From NCBI GenBank assembly GCA_013398295.1, contig VZSF01008169.1:868001-932000 (forward strand): a DNA stretch of 64,000 nt. The letters are read 5' to 3'. Shown here one piece after another: positions 50,649-63,148 of this stretch. The DNA is from Chionis minor (taxonomy: Eukaryota > Chordata > Aves > Charadriiformes > Chionididae). Every line of letters begins with the position of its first letter. Positions within the stretch are counted from its first letter, which is position 1. The translations under genes and the position numbers were made by a program. Under the pieces are notes generated by a model that had not been told where the DNA came from, did not search any database, and worked only from the letters and a program-made list of their open reading frames with translations.

Positions 50649-52690
50649 GATGGCCTTCAATATCTAGTGCGAGACAAAGGAGAAATTTTACCTAACCTAT
50701 TATAAGAGAAATATCAGACCATGTGAAGAGAAGAAAATATTGACTATCATAAACAGCTCGATTTCTCCAGCCTTTTTGCTTTTTATGTGTCCCTCTGATC
50801 GACCATTTAGTAGGTGAAGAAAAAGGGGAACAGCCATTCTTATGCTCACACCTGTAGCAGGGATCTCATCCACATTAAGCTCTGTGGGAAAGAGGTAGTT
50901 GCAGCTATGGCAGCAGTAAATAGCACAACGAATCTGTCTGCGCCCCGCAAATCCCTGACGGGTGCATTACTTTCCTCCTTTTGAAATTCTTCCCCTTTCA
51001 GCAGCATCCTGGCCAATTTCTCTCTGTGTGGAGGCTGTCTGGGGAGGAACAGAGCACGGATGGGGAGCTCAGGGGAGGGAAACAGGTGAGAATGTCTTGC
51101 TCCGGTAATTAGTTCTGATCCTTGCAACGCTGAGCAGAAATTTGGCGAGTCGGGGAGGGGAATGCATGTTGACCCAGACTGATGAAGTCTAATTTGGGAC
51201 TGAAAGAGAGAGAAGCAGCAAAAGCAGGATCACAGCCAGTATATCCATTCACAACCCAGTCCATTCAATCTTTCTGCTGTTGTCTTTTTTTCCTGTACTT
51301 ACATAGGGGCCTGGGTTCCTCTGCAGCACTAGTTCCCCCTCCCTCAATCCTTGTTATTTTCTAAGATGTTATTTGGCATGAATTATATGACAGTAATGCT
51401 GTCTTAAAAACATCAGTGTAATCGAACAAAAATGCTACATGCTTTCATTCATACTTAACCTTTAAAGGACACGTTTATTTAAAAATATCCAGCAGGGCCC
51501 TCCTTTTCACTCTCTGGCTGAATGCACTGGTAGGATTCTCCAAATTTATCATGAGCATAATAATGCAGGAGTGAAAGATATGATAATGCTTCATTTATTA
51601 TTTTTATTTTTAGCTGAAAATGCAATGTTCATTTGTGGAAAATGTCAGGATACTTTTTAGAGTTTCTGTGTTGAATGTCACGGTTCTCCCAGTTTCCAAT
51701 ATACTATTTATACAAAAGAAGATGCAGTTTAACCTGGTTTTCAGTCAGAAAAAAATTGTAGGAACCCTGTGAAACAAGAGAAGTCTTAGACTTGGGCAAG
51801 GAGATTGATAGGCATTTCTGCAGAGGGAAAGTAGGAGCCATGTGGCTCTCGGAAGGGACATTTTGGATTAAAAAAAAATTGGGTCATAGAAAGAAGTTAA
51901 TTTTGAGGCTGACTGGGCAAAAGGACTGGAATTTTAAACTTTAAATTTTATGGTCATGCCGTGGCTGCGGAGGCATCGGTATCATGTTATCAGCAGTAAA
52001 GTAATTCATGAGTTTCTGAAGCAAAAGCAGATTGCTGGGACTAAGGGAAACCTCTTACTGTAGCTGTCTCAGTCCTGGAATATTCTCCCTCCCAACCACT
52101 GGCAAACATTATCCTGCATATGGCTCTGAATGACCAGCCAGGCAGAGGCACCAGGTGCTTTTTTTTCCTCCTGCTACAGGCAGACTGACTAATGTTTGTA
52201 AGCTCTTTGTATCTGCTGGTGTGGTTGCTCCATATCAGCAGTTTAAAGATTCAATATTTTAAGTAAATAGAGGACTGCAATGCTGCCAGCCTGATAAATA
52301 TCAGAGGATTAAATTTGCTTAGAAAACCGAAGTAGTTGCAAATTAATTTAGTATATTTAATCTGTGTTTAGGAGAAGGAAAACCCCTTCATTTTAATATT
52401 GAAGCTCAGTGTAATTTTTATGTGCATACTGTTCCACTCTGTTCCTAAGTACATAATAGGCAAATAATGCTGTTTCTTTGGGCAGATGGATACATTATTG
52501 AAAATGACAAGACCATTAGATCAATACGGACTATATAATTATCATGGGGAAATAAAGCCAATAAATCTATCTGGTATAAATTATACGCTTACGAAGTCAT
52601 ACATAATGAAATAAATATTTAATTTTTCTAAAATCCAAATTCTCGCTTTAGAAACGGGAATATTAAAAATTAATTTCCATTTCTTATGAC
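50649..52690. other. Intergenic, no recognised gene
   Basis: Of average composition, with a slightly GC-richer part around 50850-51150 that carries a 93-codon minus-strand frame of no known family. The AT-rich part at 52390-52600 just before the SINE looks constrained in composition, but this cannot be judged without alignment. Confidence 0.55.
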
Positions 52691-52886
52691 AGGTACAGTG
52701 TGGTTGAGTGGTTTCAGCGTGGGCATGTACTCCCAAGCACTTCTTGATCCTATTCCTGGTTCTGACATTGATTCGCACTGTGGTCCGAGAGGAATCATTC
52801 AACTTCTCTGTACTACTTTGCCCATCTGTAAAGCTGAGATAATGCTCACCCGCTTCACGGAACCATTAGGAGAATTAAGAAACATC
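52691..52886 (+). mobile_element. Near full-length MIR-like (tRNA-derived amniote) SINE
   Basis: The order of blocks is that of MIR: a tRNA-like head with A-box-like GTGGTTGAGTGG, a B-box-like GGTTCTGACATTGATTC, then TCAACTTCTCTG, TGCCCATCTGTAAA, GATAATGCTCACC, and AGAATTAAG near the 3' end. It is about 195 bases long and diverged. Such elements predate the bird-mammal split, so the copy is ancient. Confidence 0.75.
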
Positions 52887-53804
52887 TGTTCTGCATCTTG
52901 AAGACACGATATGCTCTAAAAATGCAAAATAGTATTATTCAAGAGATGGATAAAACCTTCCAGGGTTTGGAGATTTTCACTTTGTCACCGAATTTCTTAG
53001 TACCTGGCAGGAGTGATTTCTCCTTCAATAATTTGGTCAGCTCCCTCTTTCTCTAAGTTTTATTATTTCACTCTCCTAGCTAAGTCTGTCACCATTAAAA
53101 GAGAGATGTTCCCTGTAAGTCAGCTCTTCCCTAAAAATAATTGGCAGTATGTTCCTTGCGGAGGCACAGCAGAGAGCATCCTCTGCAAAAGACTCAACCC
53201 CTGACAATGTAGGTCCTGCTCTATGAACAAACATTCAAAAAGGTGTCTGCTTCCTAATTATGGAGAAAAGGTGAAGGAGAAGAGCTACTGAGGGATATAA
53301 AATTATGCAATGGGAGCACAAAGAGAAGAAAGTTTTAATAATTAAAACGTTTGCTATGTATCTGAATAGAAACGGCTTCTCTACAATGAATGAAAAAAAG
53401 TATTTCTTTTCATCACGAATTTTGCAAACCGCAGGGAATAGTGGGCAGCAACTCTATGAATCAGATTGTAAGATTTGTCTTTCAAAAAAAGAAGTACAAT
53501 TCATCTTTTTAAAACAATAATATTTTATCCTGAACTACTTATTATATCTGCCCATTCTATGCCGCAGGCTTCCAAAATTAGTTGATTTCTTTGTCTGTCT
53601 GCCTGCCTACTCAGGCAGTATTTACTTATCGCACTTCAGGATTTATTTACTTTTCTGAAGTAGAGGATGAATTAACTCAGCGATACCATAATTTTTTTCA
53701 TTGATACAGTTTCATTAAATCCTATTTGTACACCTGAAATTTCAGTAAAGGAACGGGCCTTGTATTCTAAAGTAGTCACGCTTTGTACAGCTTACTCCCC
53801 ACTA

Positions 53805-53885
53805 CCAAAAAAAACCCCAGCCCACCAACAAAAAGAAATAAACAAAACAAACAAAAATGAAAAAAACACCAAACGGAAAAAAAAC
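53805..53885. repeat. A-rich tract with C interruptions
   Basis: About 80 bases of A-runs broken by C, CC and CCC, of the same type as the tract at 44050-44115. Confidence 0.75.
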
Positions 53886-54167
53886 CAAGCCGCTTTATAA
53901 TTGACAAGGGAGAAAGGTAAGGTTTGCAGCCCACTTTTGTCAGAGGTAGTTTAGAGGTGGTTTTTAGATGTTGTGCTGTGCTTGAGGGGCATTAATAATG
54001 ACCTTTGCACGATTAACTCAGAAGCCTAACCTGGAAAGTGAGCCAGCTATGCTTTAATTGCCATTATTATGGAATTCACTTTGGTCTTGAAGTCTTCAGT
54101 AGGCTGTAAAATAGCGTCTATTCCAAGTAAGCTCTGTTCTCTATTACCCGTCTCCCTCCCTTATATA

Positions 54168-54215
54168 CAGTCATAGATTACAAGGGCAGAAAGAATTGTT
54201 GTCATCATAGCTCCT
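54168..54215 (-). mobile_element. Possible ancient CR1-type 3'-end remnant
   Basis: The + strand GTCATAGATTACAAGGGCAG, followed by AAAGAATTGTTGTCATCATAG, resembles the old amniote CR1 3' end read in reverse. It is short and decayed. Confidence 0.35.
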
Positions 54216-55280
54216 CCTTCAAACGGATCTTTTGGATATCCTTAGTGGTTGGTGAAAGTCCTTTAGCCCTGATCAAGCTGTGGTTGAGCTAAGTTCCTCC
54301 TTCTAGGAAGTCAATGGTCTTGGTTTAAAGATTTCAAGTATCCATTCTGGTTTTGGCCAGTTGTCTCTCTGTCTACTTAGGAATATTTTTGCTTATTTTT
54401 AGGCACTGAGTAGTTTGGCTGCATCTTGTTATGCTTTTGTGGGAGAAAGAAAGGAGCTGTCACTAGGAACAACAAAATAATTATTTGTAGGCTGATCATA
54501 TCGCTTAATTCTCTTTCAAAGAAGAGTGAGCTAATTAAGCCTCTAAATACGTGGCACGTTTTCCAAACCTTGAATAATTTTTGTGGTCCTGTAGTGCAAC
54601 CTTTCCATTTTGTCAGCTTACTTTCTAAAAAGCCCTATTCTAAAATGAATTTAGTCATTTCACTGCGATCGCAGCTAGAAGATGAACGTTTCTAGAAATC
54701 ATAATTCTTCACTGCTCTTCCTGTAGATATGTAAATCCATACTCACAGGAGAAAGATAAAATGACAATACCTGAAATAATCAGTTTACCGTACAGCCACC
54801 AGACTAATTCCCTTCCACGTACATCATATGCAGCACTATTTCCAGCAACCGAGGCAAATCTTTGGAAATACATGGGCTAAGTTTGACCACCTGTAACCAC
54901 AACTGTCTCGAAGCTACATGGGCCAGAAAAAGGCCACAAAAGCAGTTGTGTCTGTTGCAGTAATACCTTTTCTTTCTGAGGCCATTCACGGCATTTCACA
55001 AACACCACCTCAGGATCCACGTACCTGGAGCACTTTACGTGGGAATACAGACGTTGCCCTTCGGATTCGGATGAAGGATCGTGCTGACGTGGCCTAGGGA
55101 GCGCAGCGTTGAACACGATGCTGGGTAGCGTTTGCAGAACGAGGAATCCAGCAGCATGTGTAAAAGATGGGGGAACCCACTGGAGCACAACTGGGGGCTA
55201 TCAAACTTAGAGGTCAGGATACACGGTTCTACAACAGCGTTTTGCTTCTGTACATTCACCATTTTGTATGCTAGCATACA

Positions 55281-55320
55281 TATCCATTCCTATCTATATC
55301 TATCCATTCCTAGCTATATC
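55281..55320. repeat. 20-bp tandem duplication
   Basis: Two adjacent 20-mers beginning TATCCATTCCTA differ at one base (T/G). This is a recent local slippage or duplication event. Confidence 0.8.
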
Positions 55321-58300
55321 TCTATGGATTTTGCTCATCTGCAGTGCCAATGAGTGCCCAAAATATGTCCTCATTTCAAAAATACGTAAGTGCTCCGGCT
55401 GACCTTATGAATAGCTATAAAATAGTAATGTAAGGGTTTGAAATCATACACAAAATAACAATTTATAAGAAGTCCTCCTTTTGTTTTTTGTTTCCATTTG
55501 AATTTAAAAAAAAAACAAAAACAAACCACACACCCCCCCCAAAAAAAGGTAAAATCTATTTTCTGTCCTGAAAAGAAAAAGAAAAGAAAATAATATGTTC
55601 ATTCCCCAGAACAAATTTCAAAGCCCAACATAACTGGAGTTCATATGGCAGCCATTCCCAAATGCACCATGAATGCTACCCACAAAATATGCTTTAGATA
55701 TATTTTGTCATTGCCTTTTGCTACATTCTCTGTATTTTACATTCTGCCTTGGGCATAGATCTCGACACAAAGGACTGGATAATGCAGCCCCAATTCATGT
55801 CGGAGTGTACCTATGCCATGAAAAATCTCACTGCCTTCAATGAGATATTGGTATATCTAAGGCATACTAATATGAGCAGGAGTTGATGACTAACATGAGC
55901 ATCTGCTTCAAAAATACCACAGCTAGAGCTGAGATATTATTATAGACAGTCTATTGTACTTGCAAAAGACAAGTAAAGAGTTCCTGGTTGAGAATACATG
56001 TCAGAAAAATGACATGTTTTCATCACTCCCAGCCATAGTTAAAAGAGTCTGAATACATTAACCAGCTGAAGGAAAAATACTTTCAGCTTTTGTATCACAG
56101 TGGGAATCTGTAAATGCAAGTTACAGTGTAACAGACAATTAGTGTGAATTCAACCGTTCATCATTTCTAAAAATTTAATAATTTATTTTTTTTAATGTAC
56201 ACAGAGAAATGTTTGGGCTTTTTTTTTTTTCACTGAGTTCACGATGCTTCGGTTTCGGGGATCCAAGCTAGTGAAAGGAGTTTAAGGTGGGCAGGACTGA
56301 CTCAGTAACTGAAGCTGCGTAGTTATTTAATATAAAGCTTTAGAGCATTACTTATTTCAACCCAAGTATACATTCCTGCATCCCACTTCAAAATGATCCA
56401 AATCCTTTTGATGAAAATTTGGTTGACAATTCAGCATGCCAACTGGCATGGGATCCGGGGCTCTGCTTTCAATAACTGCTTATCAGTAGTAGCGATTTCC
56501 CCTGGTTTCTTTCCTAAATCAGACTTGCTATTTCCTTTATGCAGAAGGCTTGAGCCATACTGCAGGGACTGAATTCCAAGAATGTATATGGATGGCTGTT
56601 CTCCCTAGGAATACATGCCATTGTTTCTGAAAGGGCTTGCTTGCGCCGGCGCTGGCAAGCAGAATAGCTGTTTTGAATGAAGTTTTTCTCCTGTAATCAG
56701 GTACTGACTCAGAATCATCCTTGTGTGAAATGAGTGTGCCCAGGTGGATGGACAGCGTTGGTCCTTCTCACTTCCCCACTCTGTTTCTTAAGCCAACGTG
56801 AGCATCTTCTCTGAATCCAGACCGACAGCACGAGCCTGTTATTCTCTTTGATAGGAGCACACTACCCTTTTGCTAGATGAGAATAAAAGTTTAGGGTCCA
56901 GCCTCAAGTCAAATTAGACTTTAAAAGAAAAGAAAGATTTAAGAACTGAAAGCAAAATAACAGGCTAGTTGTGAATAACACAGTTTAAAAAGAGGAAAAT
57001 GGCTTTTTGATTGCTTGTAGGACACACAGCAGGAGAAAGGATAAAAGTTTCTAGGAAGGATGTGGCCACAGCGGCAAAAAGCACGTGCACCCCTCAGGCT
57101 TCTGTCAAAGACATACCTACAGCCCTGAGCGTTACTGAAATGGCCAAAAGGAAGCACAAGGGGATTTGTACTGCAAAAAATCTGGAAACACAAGTATGTA
57201 TATCATCTTTACACAGAAATAAAACTAGCAATTTTCCAATGTATATATAAAGAGAGAGAAAGTAAGTTGAAACTTTTACACAGTTTTGTCAGTTCCATTT
57301 AAAATATGTCTTTGGGGAACCAGATCCCTGAAAATGTTCCTGTACCTGTGCAGATTCTTATCCAGCCTGTCCATGTTGGTACAATCCTCCGCTGACCTTT
57401 ACCTTCCTGCCACAAATCTCATTTTTCCTCATTTTTTGCATTTAGAGCAGCACCAGTTTCACTTTTACATCCAAGAAGAAGAGCGTTAATGTAAATATGG
57501 GATTATGAAGCAAGAAACCTGGCTATTATTCTCTGCTCCTCTGGTGCTCCAGCAGAACAGCACTTTCTGCCCCACAGGTTCTGGAAAGGCTACTCTTCTT
57601 GGTATCCGTGAAATATTTAGGCAATGTCATACTGAAAAAAACTAAAAGATAAGCAAATAACTAATATTAATCATCACCAATCATCTTCACCATATTTTAT
57701 CACTGTATTTAGATAGACTTTCTCCCCCTGCTTGAATTATTATAAGAGACCCTTATTTCCACCATCGGCCAGCCTTTCCCCTCTTTTAGTTTATCCTTGA
57801 AACTCCCCTAAAAAGGAGACAAATTTAGTGTAAAATATGTAACGGCCAAATTAATGGGCATTTCCAGGCTGCCTCAGCTGTCAAAGCCTGTGATGGCAGG
57901 ACATGTTTTGCCAGCACCACTTTCATGAAAATATATTTATACATGAACAAGAACAGTGTGGGAGCTGTTTCCCAAAAAACTGTTGAAAGTCACTGGTGGC
58001 ATGAGAGTTATTAGTGTATATCATTTCTACAGTGTCCTAAGTGTGCGCGGCAGACAAATAACAGAAAAGGTGCTTTCCTGGAAAGTAAATGTTATAAAGC
58101 TGTTTAATTAATGTGATGGCTTAGTAGGTGCCATTAAGCACCTCTTTAGGTTAATTTTAGTCTCAGCAGGGGTGTGGATAAATAGGAAGTGATTTTACAC
58201 CTTCTTCAAGAAAAAGCATCATTTCATTAGATCAGAAGGGACTAGGCTTTTCCAGTCCTTGCGTTTATCTGACCGCACTACTATGAGGTGACAAATTCTC

Positions 58301-58341
58301 CCTCTGTTTCAAGCCTTACAATAGCATTAGGCCTATTATTT

Positions 58342-58359
58342 AAAAAAAAAAAAAAAAAA
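58342..58359. repeat. Poly-A run of 18
   Basis: An A homopolymer ending in GATTAATAAA. No element body is recognisable upstream. Confidence 0.85.
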
Positions 58360-61300
58360 GATTAATAAAAACAACTCCAGTAAAGAATAATTTAAGCCTA
58401 CACTTTCCACTTACACACTAAGAAATGTGAGAATTTGAGGCCAAACTTGAAGCTGAAGAACACTGTCCATGTCTTGAGTAGAATTGTATTTTTGACCACT
58501 CTTCCACACTTAGCCAAAGCCAGACCAGCTCATTTTTACTGAAGTCCATAGCATGGCAAGAAGGGACACGAGAAAATACAACGATTCATCCAAACCTTGT
58601 GTTTCCAGTGAAGAGCTCTATCATAGCTAGCTGTCTCTAAAGACAGCTGTCTGTACATGAAACACAAAGCCACATTTATGGTAATACTTCTAAAATTATG
58701 CTCTCAGCATTTCCTAAGCAAGCTTGGCATATTCTTGCTATTTCACAGTTAAAACCTATCTTTTAATAAATCCTACAGACTTTTTTGAACATTTCTTAAA
58801 TATGCAGAAACTAAGGAGCACGCTAGCCTGTCCTACGGATTGCTTTTCTGGCAAGGAGACATATTTTCTATGAATTTGCAGCAGTAACTGGGACAATTAA
58901 ACACATTAAAAATGCTCAGCAATTGATTTTAACAGAAGTGAAATACTGCACTGAAAGCGCAAAGGAAATGCTATGGTATAACTATTACCTTACCTTACAC
59001 ACAGGCTGACAAACAGATCTCCAGGGCTTCAAATTAATGTTCAGATACTTAAAAGTTTAAATATTTAAATCTGGATTTACTTGTTATCCTAAGCAGCCTC
59101 CTGCAGGTTTACAGGCCTAAGTTCTTCAGATTTGTCTAATTCTAGGCTGTCTTTGCATGACACATCGGAGCAGTTTTTAGGAAACACACTTGTGCCTGAG
59201 TTATTGCAGCAACCTCAGCCTGTTCCGAAATCAGGTGTGTAGCTTGGACACTGCTCATCCTGGGCAAAGCTAAGTAACCTGGCGGGCTCCAAACTTCAGT
59301 TGCCCTAAGGTTCTTCGATATGCAAGATAAAACATAAATTGAGAAATCTGTCCTGTAGCACCTATTGCTTGGCATCTGCCTGCTGTCATCCGCGGCGCCA
59401 CAAGGAACTGAAAGAGAAGAGTAAAAAAACCCACCAAACTAAAAACAAAAGACACCCCCACCCTCCCCTTTTAAAGAGGAATTCATTTTTTAGAACTCCA
59501 GCATCTCCAAATTAGAATATAACAGTATGTCAAGCCATCTTAATACATCAGAGAGAATAAGGGTATATGGGACCCTTTAATAAGTTTAATAAGGCATTCA
59601 CTGTAAGGCATAATGAAGTTAGAGTAATTTGGTTGTAACAATCAAAATAAAAAGAGGACAGAGAGGAGAGCACAACCTAATACACATTAGCATTATCTAC
59701 AGCCCATGCCAGGCTTAGTTCCACTGGCTGGTTTCTCTGCTCACTTATTATCAGGCATTTTTGTGGTATTTAAGTGTTGCAAGTACAGAGAACTTGTATT
59801 CCTTTCCTGACTGCAGTGTGAGAGTTTAACCTAGAAGATAATATCAGTGTTTAAAGTCCCGATACGCTTGCTCTGAAGGTGTACCTGCTGTGATAGGATG
59901 CTGCTTTCTGATTCTCAGAGAAGATTCTCCATCAGACCAATTTCCCCAACTTCTTTGCTTATTTCCTTATTATAAATAGTGCACACCGAAAACCAGCGAA
60001 TAGTCCAAGAAGACAGTCAGAACAAGGCAGGATTTTCTTGCTCCAGCTTAGTCACAAGGTGCATGTGAGTGTACAGAGGGGCTGCTTTCCCAATTTGAAG
60101 GTGTATTTGTTTATTTCATATTATATATTATTGTTTAACTTCAAAAACATCATTGTTTCGTGTCATTGTGTCTCATGACATGACAACATTTGAGGGGAGA
60201 AGAGAGGAGGCGAATTCTACACCCTGCCCTAAAAATTACCTTTTAAAAAAAAAAATCCCCTTTTAAGCATCTCTTTCTAAATGCAATAAAGCCTTACTTT
60301 TTATCCTGAAGCCATGGTTGCCCGTAAGCCCATGCAATCAATACAGCAGCCAAAGATGCTATTATTAAGCCACCCCTTCAGTGCAGCTTCATTCTTCAAA
60401 CTCTTGAGCACTATTAAAAGAAACACTGAACTTGCATCTGAATGTGTATCATTCAGGGGTCTCTCTTCTTAGACTTAAATCTGTTTTCATCCTGCATGAA
60501 TGTAGTGCTGGTTACCAGCCGGGTTACTGGGAATAGCTTATTTGTACGGGAGGGAAATGGCAGCTGAAGAATTGAAGATACAATGCAGAAAATTATACAA
60601 TTTTTTAGCATCATTTTAAGCGTCTTGCATTGCCACTTTTGGAAAAAAAAAAACCCAAAACAACAAGTCGTCTTTTCCTTCTTTCCTCCTCTTTTCTGTA
60701 GGGCAGCAGACAGTTTGTGACAGAACCTGAACTCTCTAAATACCACGTTACTGAAACTCCAGATCTGCCTCCTCCAGCACAAAGCTTTGCTTTTGACATT
60801 TGCAGCCGCTGGAAACCCGGGACTGAACAGGGCTTTTGGGTCCCTCCCTGAGCCTCAGCTGCCTGTAAGAAAAACTGCAAGAGAAACGCCGTAACATTCC
60901 CCATGTAAATTCATCATTAGCCATTCTAACATCTGTTTGCCCTTGCTACTGCCATTGAGAAACTGTTTGCAAAGCCAAAGTTTTTTAATCATTAAAAAAA
61001 GTCTAACTTCCAACTTAAACGTACTTGGGGCAAGTGGCTATTTATCTGCTCTCAAGCCAGCGTTACAATCCGTTCTACCTCAAATCCTTTCTGTCATTCT
61101 CTGGCATTTACTCCTCTGCTCCACAATTTCTTCATGGCTATCAATATTAATATTCCTCTGACTTGACTTCACTAAGATGGACAATCCAAGCTCTCAGGTT
61201 TTTATTTTCTGGGTCCAGGTTTTATAAGCCAAAGACAGATATTTATGTCATGAATTTTTGAGGTGGAATCAATTCCAGCTTTTCAACCTAAAATCTTTCA

Positions 61301-62180
61301 GGCCAATTTGCAGCAGTGTAACACTATGTGGATGTCTCCTTGAGGTCCCCAAATTCAATAAAATTGGAGAAATGTAATAATTCTTCCCCCCCCCAAAAAA
61401 AAAAAAAAATTAATGTTAAGTAAATATTTCCTACAATGTATTGAAACAAGTCCTTGAAAATTAGCTTTAACCCCAAGGGGAAGCAAAACCTTAGGGAGTT
61501 ACTTTAAAAATATTAATGGAGGGAAATAAAGAATTTTAATGAATATATGCTAAATATCTTATGACTTGGAGCACTTAAGATGCAATCGATCTCACCACAG
61601 TGGTGACAAGTTAGGGAGCAGTCGGCACAGAGACTTATCATCAGATGAAAAGCTCAAAACAGAATTACACTCTTTGCTTGTCACCAAAGCACTAATACTG
61701 AGAGGGTGTGGGAAGGCAATTTACATACAAAATTGGAGCCACATAGCTAATGTACTCTGATTTTTCACTCAAACTACATTTCACTGACAGAGGAGTCTTT
61801 TTCTGTAGCCACATGCTTAGGAAAAATGGGTGATTGTGTTCCTCATCTGCTGTCCCTTTTTCTATAGCACTGGAGAATGGCTTTGTGTTCTGCTGGAAAT
61901 TGTAAGGTAGTCTAATGAAAACTGGCCAGCTCCTGTCTTCTCATCATTTCGAAAACCCTAAGAATACTATTTACAAAGTATGCGACTGAAAAGCTACACT
62001 GAATAATGTATAAAGAACACATTTCTTTGAATTTCATAGCCTTTTGATGGCAAAAAATTGACAGACTGAAGGATGTTATTCTGCCATGTAGAAAGCCAGA
62101 TGAAGAGCTCTGTAAAGTTTTCTTTCTTTCAAGTGCATCCATCTCCTGGAAGTGGATACCTGGGAGCGCAATTATGCTAC

Positions 62181-62200
62181 TTTTTTTTTTTTTTTTTTTT
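62181..62200. repeat. Poly-T run of 20
   Basis: A T homopolymer followed by ATATACATACAT. Confidence 0.85.
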
Positions 62201-63129
62201 ATATACATACATTTGGTGGTAATTTTTTTTTAATCCCCACCCACCCCCTCCAAATCTTCTCCCGGACGTTAAACTGACGGCCTAGAATCAGCCCTTTCTT
62301 CTCTATCACGTGCCATCGTTTCCTCGATGGCTCTTGGCCATTCACACCTGACAGGACAACTGGGAGATCTTCTAAATTCAGAGGAGCTCTGCTGACGTCC
62401 CCTTGGTGACTGCGATGCTCCGTCCCAACAACTCACCTGCACCTCCTGGGTCCTGGTCCCCATAGCAAAGGGATTTCCCACCGCCGAGGGCAAGGTCATG
62501 CCCAGGACCACGCATGGGCTTGATGTGCTGGATTTACCCTGCCTCTGGGAAGAAGGTGCAACCAGTAGACTTGCAAAGGGACAAGCAACACCCACCCTGG
62601 TTAAACAACTTCAATTCCTCATCGATCCAGTTGCCCTGAATCCCTCCCCATCCCGCCTCTCCCAGGCATGAGGTAGAAAGGCCAGTGCAGAATGAGCCCG
62701 AACTACTGCACATTTCATCCCACAATTTCAGGAAATTCCTCAACAGTCCCCTCTGTTAATAGGCATATTATTACCCGTGTTTTATTCCTGCTGTAAAAAT
62801 TAGTCATAATATACCATCTGTCTTCCTCCTTAGTCAGCACCAAGTATATAGCCCTACATGCGATAGCACCAGTGGATTCCTTCAGAGTGCAGATATATTT
62901 TTAGTGATCACTTTGACTTTTTCATTTGTTGAAAAGTTCTCCCTTCTTGAGGATGATTGTTATATTGTGCTCTTTCTGAGAAAGCGGAATTTTTAATTTA
63001 ACCCCTGCAGCAGTCTCGGTTACAAAACGCACGTTGCATATGAGAAATTTAATGCGCACAGCTGGTGTGACCATTTAAAAAAATTAGGGAGAAAATAGCT
63101 TCTTGGTTTTCAATTTCCTTCCCAAAAGG

Positions 63130-63148
63130 AAAAAAAAAAAAAAAAAAA
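63130..63148. repeat. Poly-A run of 19
   Basis: An A homopolymer in otherwise unique-looking DNA. Confidence 0.85.
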
